This document shows, one piece after another, positions 9,817-19,780 of a stretch of 40,724 nucleotides of DNA. The stretch is taken from contig JAFGCW010000044.1 in assembly GCA_016932435.1 (NCBI GenBank), positions 1-40,724 on the forward strand, written 5' to 3'. The notes beneath the pieces are model-generated. The model saw only the letters and a program-made list of their open reading frames with translations. It was not told where the DNA came from and ran no database searches. Every line of letters begins with the position of its first letter. Within the stretch, counting starts at the first letter, position 1. This DNA comes from Dehalococcoidales bacterium (lineage in GTDB: Bacteria > Chloroflexota > Dehalococcoidia > Dehalococcoidales > UBA2162). Both the position numbers and the translations under genes were made by a program.

Positions 9817-10371
9817 ATGTCTAGAATAGGAAAAATGCCGATAGACGTCCCTCAGGGCGTTACGGTAGATATAAGTAAAGAGGAAGTCGCCGTTAAGGGA
9901 CCGAAGGGTGAACTGAAATGTTTAGTTAATCCTGATATGATAATCACCCTGGAGAAAAACGTCCTTACGGTTACCCGCCCTACCGATGGCAGGGAGCATC
10001 GCTCCATGCACGGACTGACGCGGACCCTTGTAGCCAATATGGTCGAAGGAGTAACCAGGGGATTTCAAAAGGTCCTTGAAATTGTCGGTGTCGGTTACAG
10101 GGCGGAGAAAGTTGGTAATAATATCCAGCTCCGTATCGGCTTTTCTCATATAGTGGAAGTAGAACCTATGCCGGGTACATCGCTTGAAGTGGAAAGAAAT
10201 AATCGCATAATTGTTTCCGGTATTGATAAAGAAATAGTTGGTGAGATGGCAGCAAGGATCAGGGCAATCCGCCCACCCGATGTCTATAAAGGCAAAGGGA
10301 TTAGATATTCCGGCGAGACCATTCGCCTGAAACCGGGTAAAGCGGGTAAGGCTATAGGCAGGAGTAATTAA
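9817..10371 (+). CDS. rplF: 50S ribosomal protein L6
   Basis: 184-aa L6, built of two repeated alpha/beta domains near the sarcin-ricin loop. It begins [19 protein letters not shown] and ends with [26 protein letters not shown], the strongly conserved C-terminal motif. It precedes rplR by 1 nt. Confidence 0.96.
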   Translation: MSRIGKMPIDVPQGVTVDISKEEVAVKGPKGELKCLVNPDMIITLEKNVLTVTRPTDGREHRSMHGLTRTLVANMVEGVTRGFQKVLEIVGVGYRAEKVGNNIQLRIGFSHIVEVEPMPGTSLEVERNNRIIVSGIDKEIVGEMAARIRAIRPPDVYKGKGIRYSGETIRLKPGKAGKAIGRSN

Positions 10372-10372
10372 A

Positions 10373-10738
10373 ATGGCAAAAGATAGCCGAAGAGTAGCCC
10401 GTCTTCGAAGACATGTAAGAGTAAGGGCAAAAATAAAGGGAACACCGGAAGTACCAAGGCTGTGTGTCTTCCGTAGCCCAAACCATATTTATGCCCAGGT
10501 AATAGATGATACACAGGGCCGTACGCTCGTCGCCGCATCGACTCTCGACGCGGAGGTGAAAAGCGAGGCAAACGGCAAAACCAAGACAGGTAAATCAGAA
10601 CTGGTCGGTACTCTGCTGGCCAAACGGGCAAAAAGCAAAGGAATAAAAACGGTAGCGTTCGACCGTGGTGGATTCAAATATCACGGAAGAGTAAAAGCGC
10701 TGGCTGATGCCGCCCGTCAGGAAGGTCTGAAGTTTTAG
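10373..10738 (+). CDS. rplR: 50S ribosomal protein L18
   Basis: 121-aa L18, a 5S rRNA-binding protein. The basic N-terminal arm ([19 protein letters not shown]) and [19 protein letters not shown] are followed by the C-terminal [22 protein letters not shown], a family signature. Standard length and position. Confidence 0.96.
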   Translation: MAKDSRRVARLRRHVRVRAKIKGTPEVPRLCVFRSPNHIYAQVIDDTQGRTLVAASTLDAEVKSEANGKTKTGKSELVGTLLAKRAKSKGIKTVAFDRGGFKYHGRVKALADAARQEGLKF

Positions 10739-10753
10739 GGGAGTCAGTATAAT

Positions 10754-11314
10754 ATGCAGGAACGTCTAAGTACAATAGATCCTACGGAATTAGCCCTTAA
10801 TGATAAGTTGATAAACATTAACCGTGTCGCCAAGGTTATGAAGGGCGGTAAACGGTTGAGTTTCAGCGCGCTTGTCGTAACCGGCGACGGAAACGGGTAC
10901 GTGGGTATCGGACTTGGTAAGGCAAATGAAGTCCCCCAGGCGATAAACAAGGCGAATGCTAATGCCAGGAGGAGCCTGATAAAGGTAAATCTTACCGGAA
11001 CAACAATTCCGTATGCAACGACGACCAAATACGGAGCCGCGAAAGTTATGCTTAAACCGGCGGCGCCGGGTACGGGAATTATCGCCGGCGGCAGCATCCG
11101 CGCTGTTCTGGAAGCGGTAGGCGTAAAAGACATCCTGACGAAATCGCTTGGCAGTACGAACCATATTAATGTTGCTAAAGCGACGATACTGGCTCTAAGC
11201 AGGTTGAAGGATCCGAAAGCAGGAGTGGCGAAGCGTAAGGGAATACCTGTAACTCCCCCTGCGGAAGAACCACCCGCACCACCCCCACCTCCCATGGATA
11301 TCGAAGAGGAATAG
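10754..11314 (+). CDS. rpsE: 30S ribosomal protein S5 with proline/acid C-terminal tail
   Basis: 186-aa S5, part of the decoding-centre fidelity set and the mRNA entry helicase. The dsRBD-like N-terminal half has [21 protein letters not shown] and [17 protein letters not shown]. The C-terminal domain contains [23 protein letters not shown]. The normal fold ends near residue 165. A further 20 or so residues are Pro-rich and then acidic ([13 protein letters not shown] then DIEEE), which ordinary S5 proteins lack. The ATG is preceded by GGGGAG. Confidence 0.95.
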   Translation: MQERLSTIDPTELALNDKLININRVAKVMKGGKRLSFSALVVTGDGNGYVGIGLGKANEVPQAINKANANARRSLIKVNLTGTTIPYATTTKYGAAKVMLKPAAPGTGIIAGGSIRAVLEAVGVKDILTKSLGSTNHINVAKATILALSRLKDPKAGVAKRKGIPVTPPAEEPPAPPPPPMDIEEE

Positions 11315-11323
11315 CAAGAAAAA

Positions 11324-11515
11324 ATGGCAAAGCTTAATATTACACTTATAAAAAGCGGAATAGGATATAACCAGTCGCAAAAGAGAACTCTCAGGGCATT
11401 GGGTTTTCACCGGTTGCACCAGTGTGTGACCCACGAAGATTCATTGTCTGTCCGGGGTATGATAAATAAAGTAAGACATCTGGTAAAGGTGGAGGTAAAT
11501 ACTGATGAGGCTTGA
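11324..11515 (+). CDS. rpmD: 50S ribosomal protein L30
   Basis: 63-aa L30. It starts [27 protein letters not shown] and has the [16 protein letters not shown]-terminal strand. L30 is a small 50S protein between rpsE and rplO in the standard spc order. It overlaps rplO by 11 nt. Confidence 0.95.
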   Translation: MAKLNITLIKSGIGYNQSQKRTLRALGFHRLHQCVTHEDSLSVRGMINKVRHLVKVEVNTDEA

Positions 11516-11969
11516 TACACTTCGTCCTGTTCCCGGCACCAGGAAAAACAGGAAGCGTGTCGGTAGAGGAAACGGAAGCGGTCATGGCACCTATTCTGGA
11601 CGCGGCGTTAAAGGACAGAAATCACGTTCCGGTTACAGGATACGGCCTGGATTCGAGGGCGGACAGCTCCCGATGATCAAACGTCTGCCCCGCCAGCGTG
11701 GTTTTACGAATATTTTCAGGACTGAATACAGCGTGGTTGGTGTAGGCAGTCTCAATAGATTTGAATCAGGTTCGGAAGTAACCCCGGCCGAACTCCTCGC
11801 TACCGGACTCGTGAAATCGATGAAAAATCCGGTAAAGATACTTGCTCAGGGTGAGATTGGACATCCTTTGACGGTAAAGGCACATAAGTTTTCCGCAGCC
11901 GCGAAAGCCAAGATAGAAGCGGCCGGAGGCAGTGCCGAGGAGGTGGTGTTTGCGTCAAAGGCAGACTAG
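11505..11969 (+). CDS. rplO: 50S ribosomal protein L15
   Basis: 154-aa L15, a late assembly protein of the 50S. The basic Gly-rich N-terminus ([25 protein letters not shown]) and [19 protein letters not shown] are unmistakable. ATG 11505 lies within the end of rpmD, with a GGTGGAGG upstream. It overlaps the predicted start of secY by 20 nt. Confidence 0.95.
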   Translation: MRLDTLRPVPGTRKNRKRVGRGNGSGHGTYSGRGVKGQKSRSGYRIRPGFEGGQLPMIKRLPRQRGFTNIFRTEYSVVGVGSLNRFESGSEVTPAELLATGLVKSMKNPVKILAQGEIGHPLTVKAHKFSAAAKAKIEAAGGSAEEVVFASKAD

Positions 11970-13272
11970 ACCCAGACTTATCCAGGCTATGATCGATGCC
12001 TTCCGCCTGCCTGATCTCAGGAAGCGGATTCTTTTCACTCTCGGAATTCTTGTTGTGTTCCGCTTTATCGCCCATGTTCCTTTGCCGGGAGTGGATGGAG
12101 AGGCTCTTGCAAGTTTCTTTGAGAGTAATACTCTGTTCAGCATGCTGGATATGTTCAGCGGCGGAGCGATGAAGAATTTCAGCGTGGCGGCGATGGGTGT
12201 TTACCCATATATCACCGCATCCATTATCATGACCCTGATGACACCGGTAATACCGAAACTGCAGGCTATGGCGCAGGAAGGAGAGTCCGGCAGGGACAGG
12301 ATAAACCGGATCACTCACTGGATGACCATACCTATTGCGGGTTTCGCCGGATATGGGCAGATTACATTACTCAGGAATGCCCAGACCCCGGTATTCCAGG
12401 ACCTCAGTGCCCTGACCATGGTGACAATGATAGTATCCCTTATTGCCGGAACAGTGTTCCTTATCTGGCTGGGAGAATTAATCACCGAATACGGAATAGG
12501 TAACGGTATCTCGATTATCATATTCGGCGGCATCGTTGCCGGTTACTGGCAGCAATTCGGCAGCGGATTCCTTACCGGTGAAGGTCAAATGGGAGGGTTA
12601 ATTGCCTACATACTCATAGCACTGGCAACTATCGTGATAATAGTGCTGTTTACCGAAGCGCACCGGCGTATACCGGTGCAGTATGCCCGGACCGTCTATC
12701 GTGGCAACCGGATGTATAAGCAGCAGGGTTCCACCCATATTCCTTTGAGGGTAAATACGGCCGGAATGATCCCGCTGATTTTCGCTATGTCGCTGACATT
12801 GTTCCCGGGAATGATAGCGAGTTATTTTATGGGACCTGAGAGCGATCCGAACTTTGCTAACAGCATATATAACGTCTTCCAGCCTGATGCCAGTTTGCCA
12901 TTAGGCCTTATATATTGGGGTATATATTTCTTCCTTGTTGTTGGATTCGCCTTTTTCTACACTATGGTGATATTCCAGCAGCAGGATATGGCTGGTACGC
13001 TGCAGAGACAGGGAGGATTCGTGCCTGGAATAAGGCCGGGGAAATATACCTCGGATTATTTCAATCACGTGATATCCCGGATTACATGGGCAGGAGCTTT
13101 ATACCTGGCTTTTGTGGCGATCATACCTTTCCTTGCCAGGGAAATAACCGACGTGCAAATGATACAGCTTTCCAGTATGGGGCTTTTGATCGTTGTGGGT
13201 GTGACGCTGGATACGATGAAACAAATGGAAGCGCAGCTCACAATGCGGCGCTATGAAGGTTTTATCAAGTAG
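11950..13272 (+). CDS. secY: Preprotein translocase subunit SecY
   Basis: SecY is the ten-helix channel of the Sec translocon in the cytoplasmic membrane. Recognisable parts are [26 protein letters not shown], the plug region, TM helices throughout and the C-terminal cytosolic [22 protein letters not shown]. The start is uncertain. TTG 11950 has GAGGAGG (11937-11943) 6 nt upstream and gives 440 aa. ATG 11989 gives 427 aa but has only a weak site, and GTG 11932 would put the ribosome-binding site inside the gene. I prefer TTG 11950. Expression would then be coupled to rplO. Confidence 0.93.
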   Translation: MRQRQTRPRLIQAMIDAFRLPDLRKRILFTLGILVVFRFIAHVPLPGVDGEALASFFESNTLFSMLDMFSGGAMKNFSVAAMGVYPYITASIIMTLMTPVIPKLQAMAQEGESGRDRINRITHWMTIPIAGFAGYGQITLLRNAQTPVFQDLSALTMVTMIVSLIAGTVFLIWLGELITEYGIGNGISIIIFGGIVAGYWQQFGSGFLTGEGQMGGLIAYILIALATIVIIVLFTEAHRRIPVQYARTVYRGNRMYKQQGSTHIPLRVNTAGMIPLIFAMSLTLFPGMIASYFMGPESDPNFANSIYNVFQPDASLPLGLIYWGIYFFLVVGFAFFYTMVIFQQQDMAGTLQRQGGFVPGIRPGKYTSDYFNHVISRITWAGALYLAFVAIIPFLAREITDVQMIQLSSMGLLIVVGVTLDTMKQMEAQLTMRRYEGFIK

Positions 13273-13286
13273 GAGTTATTGATAAA

Positions 13287-13961
13287 ATGAGCGCCGATAT
13301 TAAAATAAATATTGTGTTTCTGGGCGCTCCCGGGGCCGGTAAAGGAACCCAGGCAGCGAATGTGGCTCAGGAAATGAACCTGGCCCATGTTGCCACCGGA
13401 GATCTCTTCCGGCAGGCACAGTCGCAGGATACGGAACTCGCCAGACAGGCCAAACATTATATGGAAAAGGGACAGCTTGTCCCTGATGAAATAACCATAA
13501 AAATGGTACTGGAAAAAATAGCGGAACCTGATTGTGCAAGCGGAGTAATCTTCGATGGATTCCCAAGGAATCTGAACCAGGCAGAAGCACTGGATAAAGC
13601 TTTGACCGATCAGGGAAAAGCCGTGGATAAGGTTGTTTATATAAAGGTCGCAGAACAGGAACTCCTGAAGCGGTTGACCGGACGATGGATATGCCGCAAG
13701 TGCCAGACTCCTTATCACGAGGTTACTTCTCCTCCCAAAGTAGAGGGGATATGTGACAAGTGTGGTGGTGAACTTTACCAGCGCGCTGATGATAAAGAAG
13801 AAACGATAAAAGAGAGACTGCAGGTTTACTTTAACGAGACTGCAGCCTTGATCGATTATTACTTCCGTGAGGGAAAACTGCTTGAAATTGATGGTGAAGG
13901 AAGGGTGGAAGAGGTAAGTCAAAGGATAATAGTATCGCTTAAGGAAGAATTTGTCCGTTAA
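13287..13961 (+). CDS. adk: Adenylate kinase, zinc-LID type
   Basis: 224-aa adenylate kinase (ATP + AMP = 2 ADP), cytosolic. The P-loop is GAPGAGKGT (13-21), the AMP-site segment is HVATGDLFR, and GFPRN follows near 91. The LID domain has four cysteines (C136, C139, C156, C159), the zinc-stabilised form typical of Gram-positive-like lineages. It sits between secY and map as in the standard spc operon. AGGAG precedes ATG 13287. Confidence 0.96.
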   Translation: MSADIKINIVFLGAPGAGKGTQAANVAQEMNLAHVATGDLFRQAQSQDTELARQAKHYMEKGQLVPDEITIKMVLEKIAEPDCASGVIFDGFPRNLNQAEALDKALTDQGKAVDKVVYIKVAEQELLKRLTGRWICRKCQTPYHEVTSPPKVEGICDKCGGELYQRADDKEETIKERLQVYFNETAALIDYYFREGKLLEIDGEGRVEEVSQRIIVSLKEEFVR

Positions 13962-13969
13962 GGACAGCG

Positions 13970-14719
13970 ATGGGTATAATTATAAAATCCGCCAGGGAAA
14001 TAGAGATAATGAGGCAGGCTGGCCGAATAGTTGCCACCGTGCTGGCGGAATTGAAATCACAGGTGAAACCGGGTATGAAAACCAGGGAACTGGATAAAAT
14101 AGCGGAGAGAGAAACAGAGAAACTGGGAGCCGTTCCTTCTTTCAAAGGATATCATGGCTACCCGGCCAGCGTCTGTGTCTCGATTAATGACGAGATAGTA
14201 CACGGGATCCCCGGTGATCGTATTATGAATGAAGGCGATATTGTATCGATTGATTTTGGAGCGATCTATAATGATTTTCAGGGTGATTCTGCAATTACCG
14301 TCGCTGTAGGTAATATTACTCCGGAAGCTGAAAAGCTTCTTGAAGCTACCGAAGGTTCCTTGATGGCCGGTATCCAGGCTGCTCATTCAGGTGCAAGGCT
14401 GGGTGATATATCGGCGGCTATTCAGGACTACGCCGAATCGAGAGGTTATGGGGTGGTACGTGAATATACCGGGCACGGGATAGGTCGGAATATGCACGAA
14501 GATCCTCAGATACCGAATTTCGGTATGCCGGGTCAGGGTCCGTTACTGAAAACAGGGATGACCATCGCACTGGAACCGATGATTAATATCGGTGACTGGC
14601 GGACCAGACTCGAAGATGACAATTGGACGGTAAGAACTAGTGATGGCAGCCTTTCGGCACACTTCGAACATACTATTGCCATCACGGATAACGGCTCGGA
14701 GATACTGACAGCCTTATAA
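13970..14719 (+). CDS. map: Type I methionine aminopeptidase
   Basis: 249-aa MetAP, which removes the initiator Met cotranslationally. The dinuclear metal site is visible as the two Asp residues of SIDFGAIYNDFQGDSA, the His of GHGIG, the Glu of ALEPM and the Glu of FEHTIAI. It lacks an N-terminal zinc-finger extension, so it is subtype Ia. It follows adk by 8 nt, using AAGGA that overlaps the adk stop. Confidence 0.96.
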   Translation: MGIIIKSAREIEIMRQAGRIVATVLAELKSQVKPGMKTRELDKIAERETEKLGAVPSFKGYHGYPASVCVSINDEIVHGIPGDRIMNEGDIVSIDFGAIYNDFQGDSAITVAVGNITPEAEKLLEATEGSLMAGIQAAHSGARLGDISAAIQDYAESRGYGVVREYTGHGIGRNMHEDPQIPNFGMPGQGPLLKTGMTIALEPMINIGDWRTRLEDDNWTVRTSDGSLSAHFEHTIAITDNGSEILTAL

Positions 14720-14731
14720 ATAAAGGATGAT

Positions 14732-14950
14732 ATGCCAAAAAAAGATAATATTGAAGTAGAAGGGGTGGTTGTAGAACCTTTACCGAATGCGATGTTCAGG
14801 GTAGAACTATCCAACGGACATAAGGTACTGGCACATATATCCGGAAAAATAAGATTGCATTATATTAGAATACTGCCTGGAGACAGGGTATTGGTTGAGT
14901 TGTCTCCCTATGACTTGACCAGGGGGCGAATCACCTACCGATTTAAGTAA
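14732..14950 (+). CDS. infA: Translation initiation factor IF-1
   Basis: 72-aa IF-1, an OB-fold protein that blocks the 30S A site during initiation. It shows [40 protein letters not shown] and the C-terminal [20 protein letters not shown]. Exact family length. It is followed by a 60-nt spacer that contains a possible promoter. Confidence 0.96.
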   Translation: MPKKDNIEVEGVVVEPLPNAMFRVELSNGHKVLAHISGKIRLHYIRILPGDRVLVELSPYDLTRGRITYRFK

Positions 14951-14955
14951 TACTA

Positions 14956-14986
14956 TTGACAGAACAGCATAAAAGGCAGTTATATA
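14956..14986 (+). promoter_or_regulatory. Possible internal promoter before rpmJ
   Basis: TTGACA at 14956-14961 is a perfect -35 box. TATATA at 14981-14986 is a partial -10 (4 of 6) with a 19-nt spacer, longer than ideal. It lies in one of the few sizeable gaps of the operon and could give the rpmJ-rpsM-rpsK-rpsD-rpoA-rplQ block its own transcription. Inference from sequence only. Confidence 0.35.
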
Positions 14987-15010
14987 TACAGGTGTTCGAA
15001 AAGGAATATT

Positions 15011-15124
15011 ATGAAAGTAAGAGCTTCAGTAAAAGTAAGATGCGATAAGTGCAAGGTAATAAAACGCCGTGGGGTTATCAGGGTAATATGCAGTAATCCC
15101 AAGCATAAACAAAGGCAGGGCTAA
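15011..15124 (+). CDS. rpmJ: 50S ribosomal protein L36
   Basis: 37-aa L36, too short for most ORF filters. The frame from ATG 15011 to TAA 15122-15124 reads [20 protein letters not shown] and ends in NPKHKQRQG. Zinc ligands C11, C14, C27 and H32 are all present, so this is the zinc-binding form. AAGGAATATT precedes the ATG. It holds its usual place between infA and rpsM. Confidence 0.97.
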   Translation: MKVRASVKVRCDKCKVIKRRGVIRVICSNPKHKQRQG

Positions 15125-15148
15125 CCTGCCTGGACCAGGAGGAAATAT

Positions 15149-15538
15149 ATGGCACGTATAGCGGGAATCGATATACCGAGAGATAAACAGATTTGGGTTG
15201 CTTTGCAGCGTATCCATGGCATCGGTGCTGTCACAAGCCAGAAGATACTTACCCAGGCTGGAATCGAATTAAGTGTATTATCGGACGACCTTACCGAAGA
15301 CGAGGTAAACAGGGTCCGTGAAATAGTCGATAAAGAATATACGGTCGAAGGTGAACTCAGGAAAGAGGTCGATCTTAATATTAAAAGGCTGATAGAAATC
15401 GGCAGTTACCGGGGCAGCAGGCACCGGCATGGACTGCCGGTCAGAGGTCAGAACACGCGTACGAATGCACGAACCAGGCGCGGACCCAAGAAGACCGTAG
15501 CTGGACGTGGTAAGAAACGCGGAACAGCTAAGAAGTAG
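15149..15538 (+). CDS. rpsM: 30S ribosomal protein S13
   Basis: 129-aa S13, a 30S head protein that contacts P-site tRNA and the 50S. It starts [19 protein letters not shown] and ends with [27 protein letters not shown] sequence plus a Lys/Arg-rich tail. CCAGGAGG lies upstream of ATG 15149. First gene of the alpha-type block. Confidence 0.96.
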   Translation: MARIAGIDIPRDKQIWVALQRIHGIGAVTSQKILTQAGIELSVLSDDLTEDEVNRVREIVDKEYTVEGELRKEVDLNIKRLIEIGSYRGSRHRHGLPVRGQNTRTNARTRRGPKKTVAGRGKKRGTAKK

Positions 15539-15562
15539 TAAATGCGCACACAGGAGTTATAA

Positions 15563-15955
15563 ATGACAACAAGAAGGAGAGCAAGGCCCAGAAGACGAGA
15601 ACGGAAGTCGATTCCGAGCGGGAGAGCATATGTCTCATCTACGTTTAACAATACGATTGTTACTCTCACCGATCCCCAGGGTAATGTAATTGCATGGGGA
15701 AGCTCGGGAACCGCCGGATTTAAAGGCTCGCGTAAGGGTACCCCTTATGCCGCCCAGCTTGCAGCCCATGACGCGGCAAGGAAAGCGATGGAGCACGGAT
15801 TAAGGCAGGTTGGAGTATATGTAAAGGGACCGGGAAGCGGCAGAGAAGCGGCCATTCGTTCACTCCAGAGTTCGGGGCTGTATATAACAAGTATTACCGA
15901 TACGAGTCCGATTCCCCATGACGGGTGTCGTCCTCCCAAGAAGAGACGGGTATAG
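15563..15955 (+). CDS. rpsK: 30S ribosomal protein S11
   Basis: 130-aa S11 of the 30S platform. It has a basic N-terminus, then [39 protein letters not shown] and the invariant C-terminal [18 protein letters not shown]. Standard length and position. Confidence 0.96.
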   Translation: MTTRRRARPRRRERKSIPSGRAYVSSTFNNTIVTLTDPQGNVIAWGSSGTAGFKGSRKGTPYAAQLAAHDAARKAMEHGLRQVGVYVKGPGSGREAAIRSLQSSGLYITSITDTSPIPHDGCRPPKKRRV

Positions 15956-15964
15956 GATAAAAAT

Positions 15965-16579
15965 ATGGCAAGATATATAGATTCGGTTTGTAAATTGTGT
16001 CAGCGCTGCAATGAGAAATTAATGCTCAAAGGCAGCAGATGTTTCACTCCCAAGTGCGCGATGGAAAGACGGAGAAGAGCCACCGGTCGGCGCCGGAGGA
16101 TATCCGACCGTGGTCTGCAATTGATAGAAAAACAGAAAGTAAGATACAGCTACGGTATCCTGGAAAGACAGTTCAGGAAAACATTCAACCAGGCGTCGAA
16201 GCAGCAGGGTATTACCGGTGATAACCTGATTGTCCTGCTGGAAAGACGGCTTGATAACGTCGTTTACCGCCTTGGCTTCGCGGATTCACGAGCCCAGGCA
16301 CGACAGATTGTACAACACGGACATATCCAGGTAAACGGTCGCAAAACGGATATCCCATCATATCAGACAAAGGAAGGCGACACGATCAGCTGGAGAGAAA
16401 GCAGTAAGAAGACAGAGTATTATAAACAACTGCTTGAGGATATCGGATCGAAAACGTTAGTAAGCTGGTTGAGCCTGGACAGGCAGAGACTTATCGGTCA
16501 GATAATTTCTTTGCCTACACTCGACGAGGTCGGTGCCGAGTTTGACGGACAAGCGGTTGTTGAGTATTACTCACGGTAA
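15965..16579 (+). CDS. rpsD: 30S ribosomal protein S4, zinc-binding type
   Basis: 204-aa S4, a primary 16S binder and fidelity protein. The N-terminal Cys set C9, C12, C26 and C31 (CKLCQRCNEK then RCFTPKCAMERR) marks the C+ zinc form. The S4 RNA-binding domain contains LDNVVYRLGFADSRAQARQIV and HIQVNGRKTDIPSY. In E. coli S4 represses its own operon, but no such site is identified here. rpoA follows by 12 nt. Confidence 0.96.
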   Translation: MARYIDSVCKLCQRCNEKLMLKGSRCFTPKCAMERRRRATGRRRRISDRGLQLIEKQKVRYSYGILERQFRKTFNQASKQQGITGDNLIVLLERRLDNVVYRLGFADSRAQARQIVQHGHIQVNGRKTDIPSYQTKEGDTISWRESSKKTEYYKQLLEDIGSKTLVSWLSLDRQRLIGQIISLPTLDEVGAEFDGQAVVEYYSR

Positions 16580-16591
16580 GGAGGTAGTGTT

Positions 16592-17584
16592 TTGTCTCAC
16601 CTCGTAGTGCCAAAAGTCGAATGTATTGAAAGCGGAGACAACTACGGCCGGTTCCTGGCCGAACCGCTGGAGAAAGGTTTCGGAATTACTCTCGGAAATA
16701 CCTTGAGGAGAGTGCTATTAAGCCAGCTCCAGGGTGCGGCGGTGACACGGGTAAAAGTAGAGGGAATTCAGCACGAATTCTCTACAATACCGTATGTAAG
16801 AGAAGATGCGACGGAATTCCTGCTGAATTTGAAGGCACTCCGGATAAAACCTGTTGCTGGAATACCTGGTAAACTTGTACTTGATGTAGAGGGTGAAGGT
16901 CGCATAACGGCAGCAGATATCAATCCCTCGGCCGATTTTGAGATAGCAAACCCGGAACTTTACCTGGCTACGCTGGATTCGGCCGAAGCGAGACTCTATG
17001 TTGAACTCGATGTTGAACTAGACAGCGGTTATAGAGAAGCTGAATCTACAGACAATATGGCCCTCGGTGTCATACCGGTTGACGCTATATTCAGCCCTAT
17101 GAAGAAAGTAAATTACACCGTTGAACCTATATATATCGGTCAGGAGACAAGTCGTGAACGATTATACCTGGAGGTCTGGACCGACGGGACGAGTACTGCT
17201 ACCGATGCGGTAAGTCAAGCGGCTGAACTGCTCGAAGAGCAACTACGTCCGTTTATAAATTTCTCCAAAGAATCATATGAGACAATTGAAACGGAATCGA
17301 GTACCCTGGATATTCCGGAAGAGTTATATAATATGCCAGTCGAACAGTTGAACCTGTCGGTTCGAACGATGAACTGCCTGAGACGGGGTGGTATCGCCAC
17401 TGTAGGCGAACTTGCCAGTAAAGAAGAAAAAGACCTCATGGCCTTAAGAAACTTCGGCCAGAAGTCCAACAGGGAGATAAAGGAACGCCTTGAATCTCTG
17501 GGTCTTTCTCTTGCTTCAACCGAACCTGAGGATGGAGAAGAAGAAGAGGCGGTTGAGACTGACGAGGCGATAATAGAGAGTTAA
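16592..17584 (+). CDS. rpoA: DNA-directed RNA polymerase subunit alpha
   Basis: 330-aa alpha subunit. The N-terminal domain has GRFLAEPLEKGFGITLGNTLRRVLL and VREDATEFLLNLK for dimerisation and beta/beta' binding. The C-terminal domain has LNLSVRTMNCLRRGGIATVGELA and LRNFGQKSNREIKERLESLGL for UP-element and activator contacts. The start is TTG 16592, supported by an AAGGAGGT about 6 nt upstream. An acidic tail of about 20 residues ends the protein. Confidence 0.96.
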   Translation: MSHLVVPKVECIESGDNYGRFLAEPLEKGFGITLGNTLRRVLLSQLQGAAVTRVKVEGIQHEFSTIPYVREDATEFLLNLKALRIKPVAGIPGKLVLDVEGEGRITAADINPSADFEIANPELYLATLDSAEARLYVELDVELDSGYREAESTDNMALGVIPVDAIFSPMKKVNYTVEPIYIGQETSRERLYLEVWTDGTSTATDAVSQAAELLEEQLRPFINFSKESYETIETESSTLDIPEELYNMPVEQLNLSVRTMNCLRRGGIATVGELASKEEKDLMALRNFGQKSNREIKERLESLGLSLASTEPEDGEEEEAVETDEAIIES

Positions 17585-17596
17585 GAGGATACGTAA

Positions 17597-17950
17597 ATGG
17601 GTCGAAAAACAGTAGAAGGAAAATCAGGCAAGACATCGGCGTATAAGAGAGCCATGTACCGTAACCTTGTCACAGACCTGCTGGACCATGAGAAGATTAC
17701 TACAACCGAAGCTAAAGCAAAACAGGTTCGGGGTATGGCGGAGAAGATGATCACACTGGGGAAACGAGGTAAACTCCATTCCCGGCGTCAGGCACTGGGC
17801 TTTGTTTTCAGCAAGGAAGTAGCTGATAAGCTGTTCTCAGAACTTGCCGAGAGATATGCAGACCGTCCGGGCGGTTATACCCGTATCACTAAGCTGGGAC
17901 GCAGGCTGGGCGATGGTGCCGAGATGGTCCAGCTTGAACTGGTTCAATAG
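17597..17950 (+). CDS. rplQ: 50S ribosomal protein L17
   Basis: 117-aa L17, located near the exit tunnel. The core [32 protein letters not shown] region (quoted in parts: [23 protein letters not shown]) and the C-terminal [19 protein letters not shown] are characteristic. It follows rpoA as usual. Ribosome-binding site GAGGAT is upstream of ATG 17597. Confidence 0.95.
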   Translation: MGRKTVEGKSGKTSAYKRAMYRNLVTDLLDHEKITTTEAKAKQVRGMAEKMITLGKRGKLHSRRQALGFVFSKEVADKLFSELAERYADRPGGYTRITKLGRRLGDGAEMVQLELVQ

Positions 17951-17983
17951 TAGATCTACTGCTGTAAGCAGGTAATAATACCA

Positions 17984-18763
17984 GTGGTAATACAGGCGGA
18001 AACCACAAAAGTAGTTTTAATAATTGAATATGACGGCACCCGATACCACGGATTTCAGCTCCAGGGTAAACTCCCTACCATCCAGAGAGAACTCGAGACG
18101 GCCTTATTTAACTTGACGGGAGAAAAAAACCGGGTAATAACTGCCAGCAGGACTGATGCCGGGGTACACGCGGAAGCACAGGTGGTGAGTTTCAGGACAA
18201 AATCAGGTTATCCTGCCGATACCTATATAAATGCTCTGAATTATTACCTCCCTGGTGATATCGCGGTAAAGGCTGCCTACAGGATTAAAGACTCGTTTAA
18301 TGTCCGGCGCCATGCGATAAGCCGGGAATATAATTACTATATACTCAACGGTAAGACTCGGTCTCCCCTCAGAGACAGGTTCTGTTACCTTCTTACCGGA
18401 CAATTGAATATAGAAGCAATGAATGAAGCCAGCCAGGTGCTGCTCGGAGAGCACGACTTTGTTTCCTTCGTGAGTAATAAGGAAGCGGCGGAAAGAAGCA
18501 CGGTTCGACGGGTAGAACGCGTGGGAATGAGAAAAGAAGGCGACCTGGTGATATTTAATATCGTGGCGAATTCATTCCTGATGCACCAGGTGAGAAACAC
18601 TGTCGGAAGCCTGATCAGGCTGGGGCGGGGGAAAATAAGCAAGGGAGAATTTAATAACATACTCGAAGCCAGGCAGCCTGGAAAGGCATGGCCTACCGCT
18701 CCGGCGAAGGGACTCTGCCTGTTGAGGGTAAATTATAAAAATCCTATCGGGGAAGAAATATGA
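17984..18763 (+). CDS. truA: tRNA pseudouridine(38-40) synthase TruA
   Basis: 259-aa TruA, which isomerises U38-U40 in the anticodon arm. The catalytic Asp is D58 in [10 protein letters not shown]. Further motifs are [21 protein letters not shown] (SREYNYYIL) and [19 protein letters not shown]. The GTG 17984 start gives a family-like N-terminus, but its ribosome-binding site is weak. Its stop overlaps the rplM start (ATGA, 18760-18763), a coupling found in many genomes with truA-rplM-rpsI. Confidence 0.94.
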   Translation: MVIQAETTKVVLIIEYDGTRYHGFQLQGKLPTIQRELETALFNLTGEKNRVITASRTDAGVHAEAQVVSFRTKSGYPADTYINALNYYLPGDIAVKAAYRIKDSFNVRRHAISREYNYYILNGKTRSPLRDRFCYLLTGQLNIEAMNEASQVLLGEHDFVSFVSNKEAAERSTVRRVERVGMRKEGDLVIFNIVANSFLMHQVRNTVGSLIRLGRGKISKGEFNNILEARQPGKAWPTAPAKGLCLLRVNYKNPIGEEI

Positions 18764-19206
18764 ATAAGACCTACAGCGTAAAAGCATCTGAGATACAGAG
18801 GGACTGGCATCTTATCGATGCCACCGACCAGATCCTCGGTAAGCTGGCAACCCAGGCAGCGCAGCTTCTCATGGGAAAGCACAAGCCGATGTTCTCGAAA
18901 CACATGGATACCGGTGATAATGTTGTCGTGATAAACGCCGCCAAGGTAAAGGTTACCGGCAACAAGATGAAACAGAAACTCTACTATCGTCATTCGGGTT
19001 ATCCCGGAGGACTGAAATCGACCAACCTGGAAAAATTGATGGAAACTCACCCTGAACGGGTAATTGAGTATGCTGTGAAGGGAATGATTCCGCATAACAA
19101 ACTCGGAGCCCAGATGATGAAAAAGCTCCGTGTATACGCAGGAGCAGAACACCCACACCAGTCTCAATTAAATCAAGCCGCGGCGGAAGCCGGGCAGGAA
19201 GAATAA
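18760..19206 (+). CDS. rplM: 50S ribosomal protein L13
   Basis: 148-aa L13, an early 50S assembly protein. It shows [44 protein letters not shown], and [19 protein letters not shown] followed by [19 protein letters not shown] lies upstream within truA. The operon partner rpsI follows by 15 nt. Confidence 0.96.
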   Translation: MNKTYSVKASEIQRDWHLIDATDQILGKLATQAAQLLMGKHKPMFSKHMDTGDNVVVINAAKVKVTGNKMKQKLYYRHSGYPGGLKSTNLEKLMETHPERVIEYAVKGMIPHNKLGAQMMKKLRVYAGAEHPHQSQLNQAAAEAGQEE

Positions 19207-19221
19207 AGGGAAGGTAGATAA

Positions 19222-19617
19222 TTGGCCAGTAAAACGTATTATGCCGGAACGGGAAGACGTAAATCATCCGTGGCCCAGGTGAGGATATCCGCGGGTGGCG
19301 GCGCTATCATCGTCAATGGTTCTCCGTACGATGAGAGATTCCCTCGAGAGTTACATCGCGAAACAATTGTCAGCCCTCTTGTTCTTACCGAGACCATGGA
19401 TAAATACAGTGTAATGGTGAAAGTAGACGGCGGTGGAATGACCGGACAGAGTGGAGCGATCGCTCACGGCATCGCCCGTGCCTTGATTAAGGCTGACGAA
19501 AGCCTGAAACCGGTGCTGCGCCAGAACGGACTGCTTACCAGGGATTCCAGGGTCAAGGAGAGAAAGAAGGCCGGCCTCAAGCGCGCCCGTAAGGCAAAAC
19601 AGTACACCAAGCGTTAA
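19222..19617 (+). CDS. rpsI: 30S ribosomal protein S9
   Basis: 131-aa S9, whose C-terminal tail reaches the P-site tRNA. TTG 19222 with AAGGGAAGG upstream gives (M)ASKTYYAGTGRRKSSVAQVR. GGGMTGQSGAIAHGIARAL and the C-terminal RKKAGLKRARKAKQYTKR are diagnostic. It is the last gene of the long operon, followed by an intrinsic terminator. Confidence 0.96.
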   Translation: MASKTYYAGTGRRKSSVAQVRISAGGGAIIVNGSPYDERFPRELHRETIVSPLVLTETMDKYSVMVKVDGGGMTGQSGAIAHGIARALIKADESLKPVLRQNGLLTRDSRVKERKKAGLKRARKAKQYTKR

Positions 19618-19674
19618 TTATTACTGTTGACGCGACAGTCTGATAAAACGTGCGGTAATTGAATATGAAAACGT

Positions 19675-19710
19675 GTCCCCTTCCGCCACAAGCGGACAGG
19701 GGACTTTTTT
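19675..19710 (+). terminator. Intrinsic terminator of the ribosomal operon
   Basis: A 12-bp stem pairs 19675-19686 with 19692-19704, allowing one bulged C at 19697, around a 5-nt loop CACAA. Six Ts (19705-19710) follow at once. It lies 58 nt after rpsI and before oppositely oriented genes, so it ends the whole + strand operon. Confidence 0.92.
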
Positions 19711-19780
19711 ATCTTTCGTTACACCGTTGTTGGAGTTATTGGTATCTCTGCCGTTTTGATCGTGATGTCAGAATCCTGAC

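Noticed and set aside
15024..15217. Minus-strand open frame across rpmJ
   Set aside because: Antisense to the conserved L36 gene and the rpsM start; no independent evidence.
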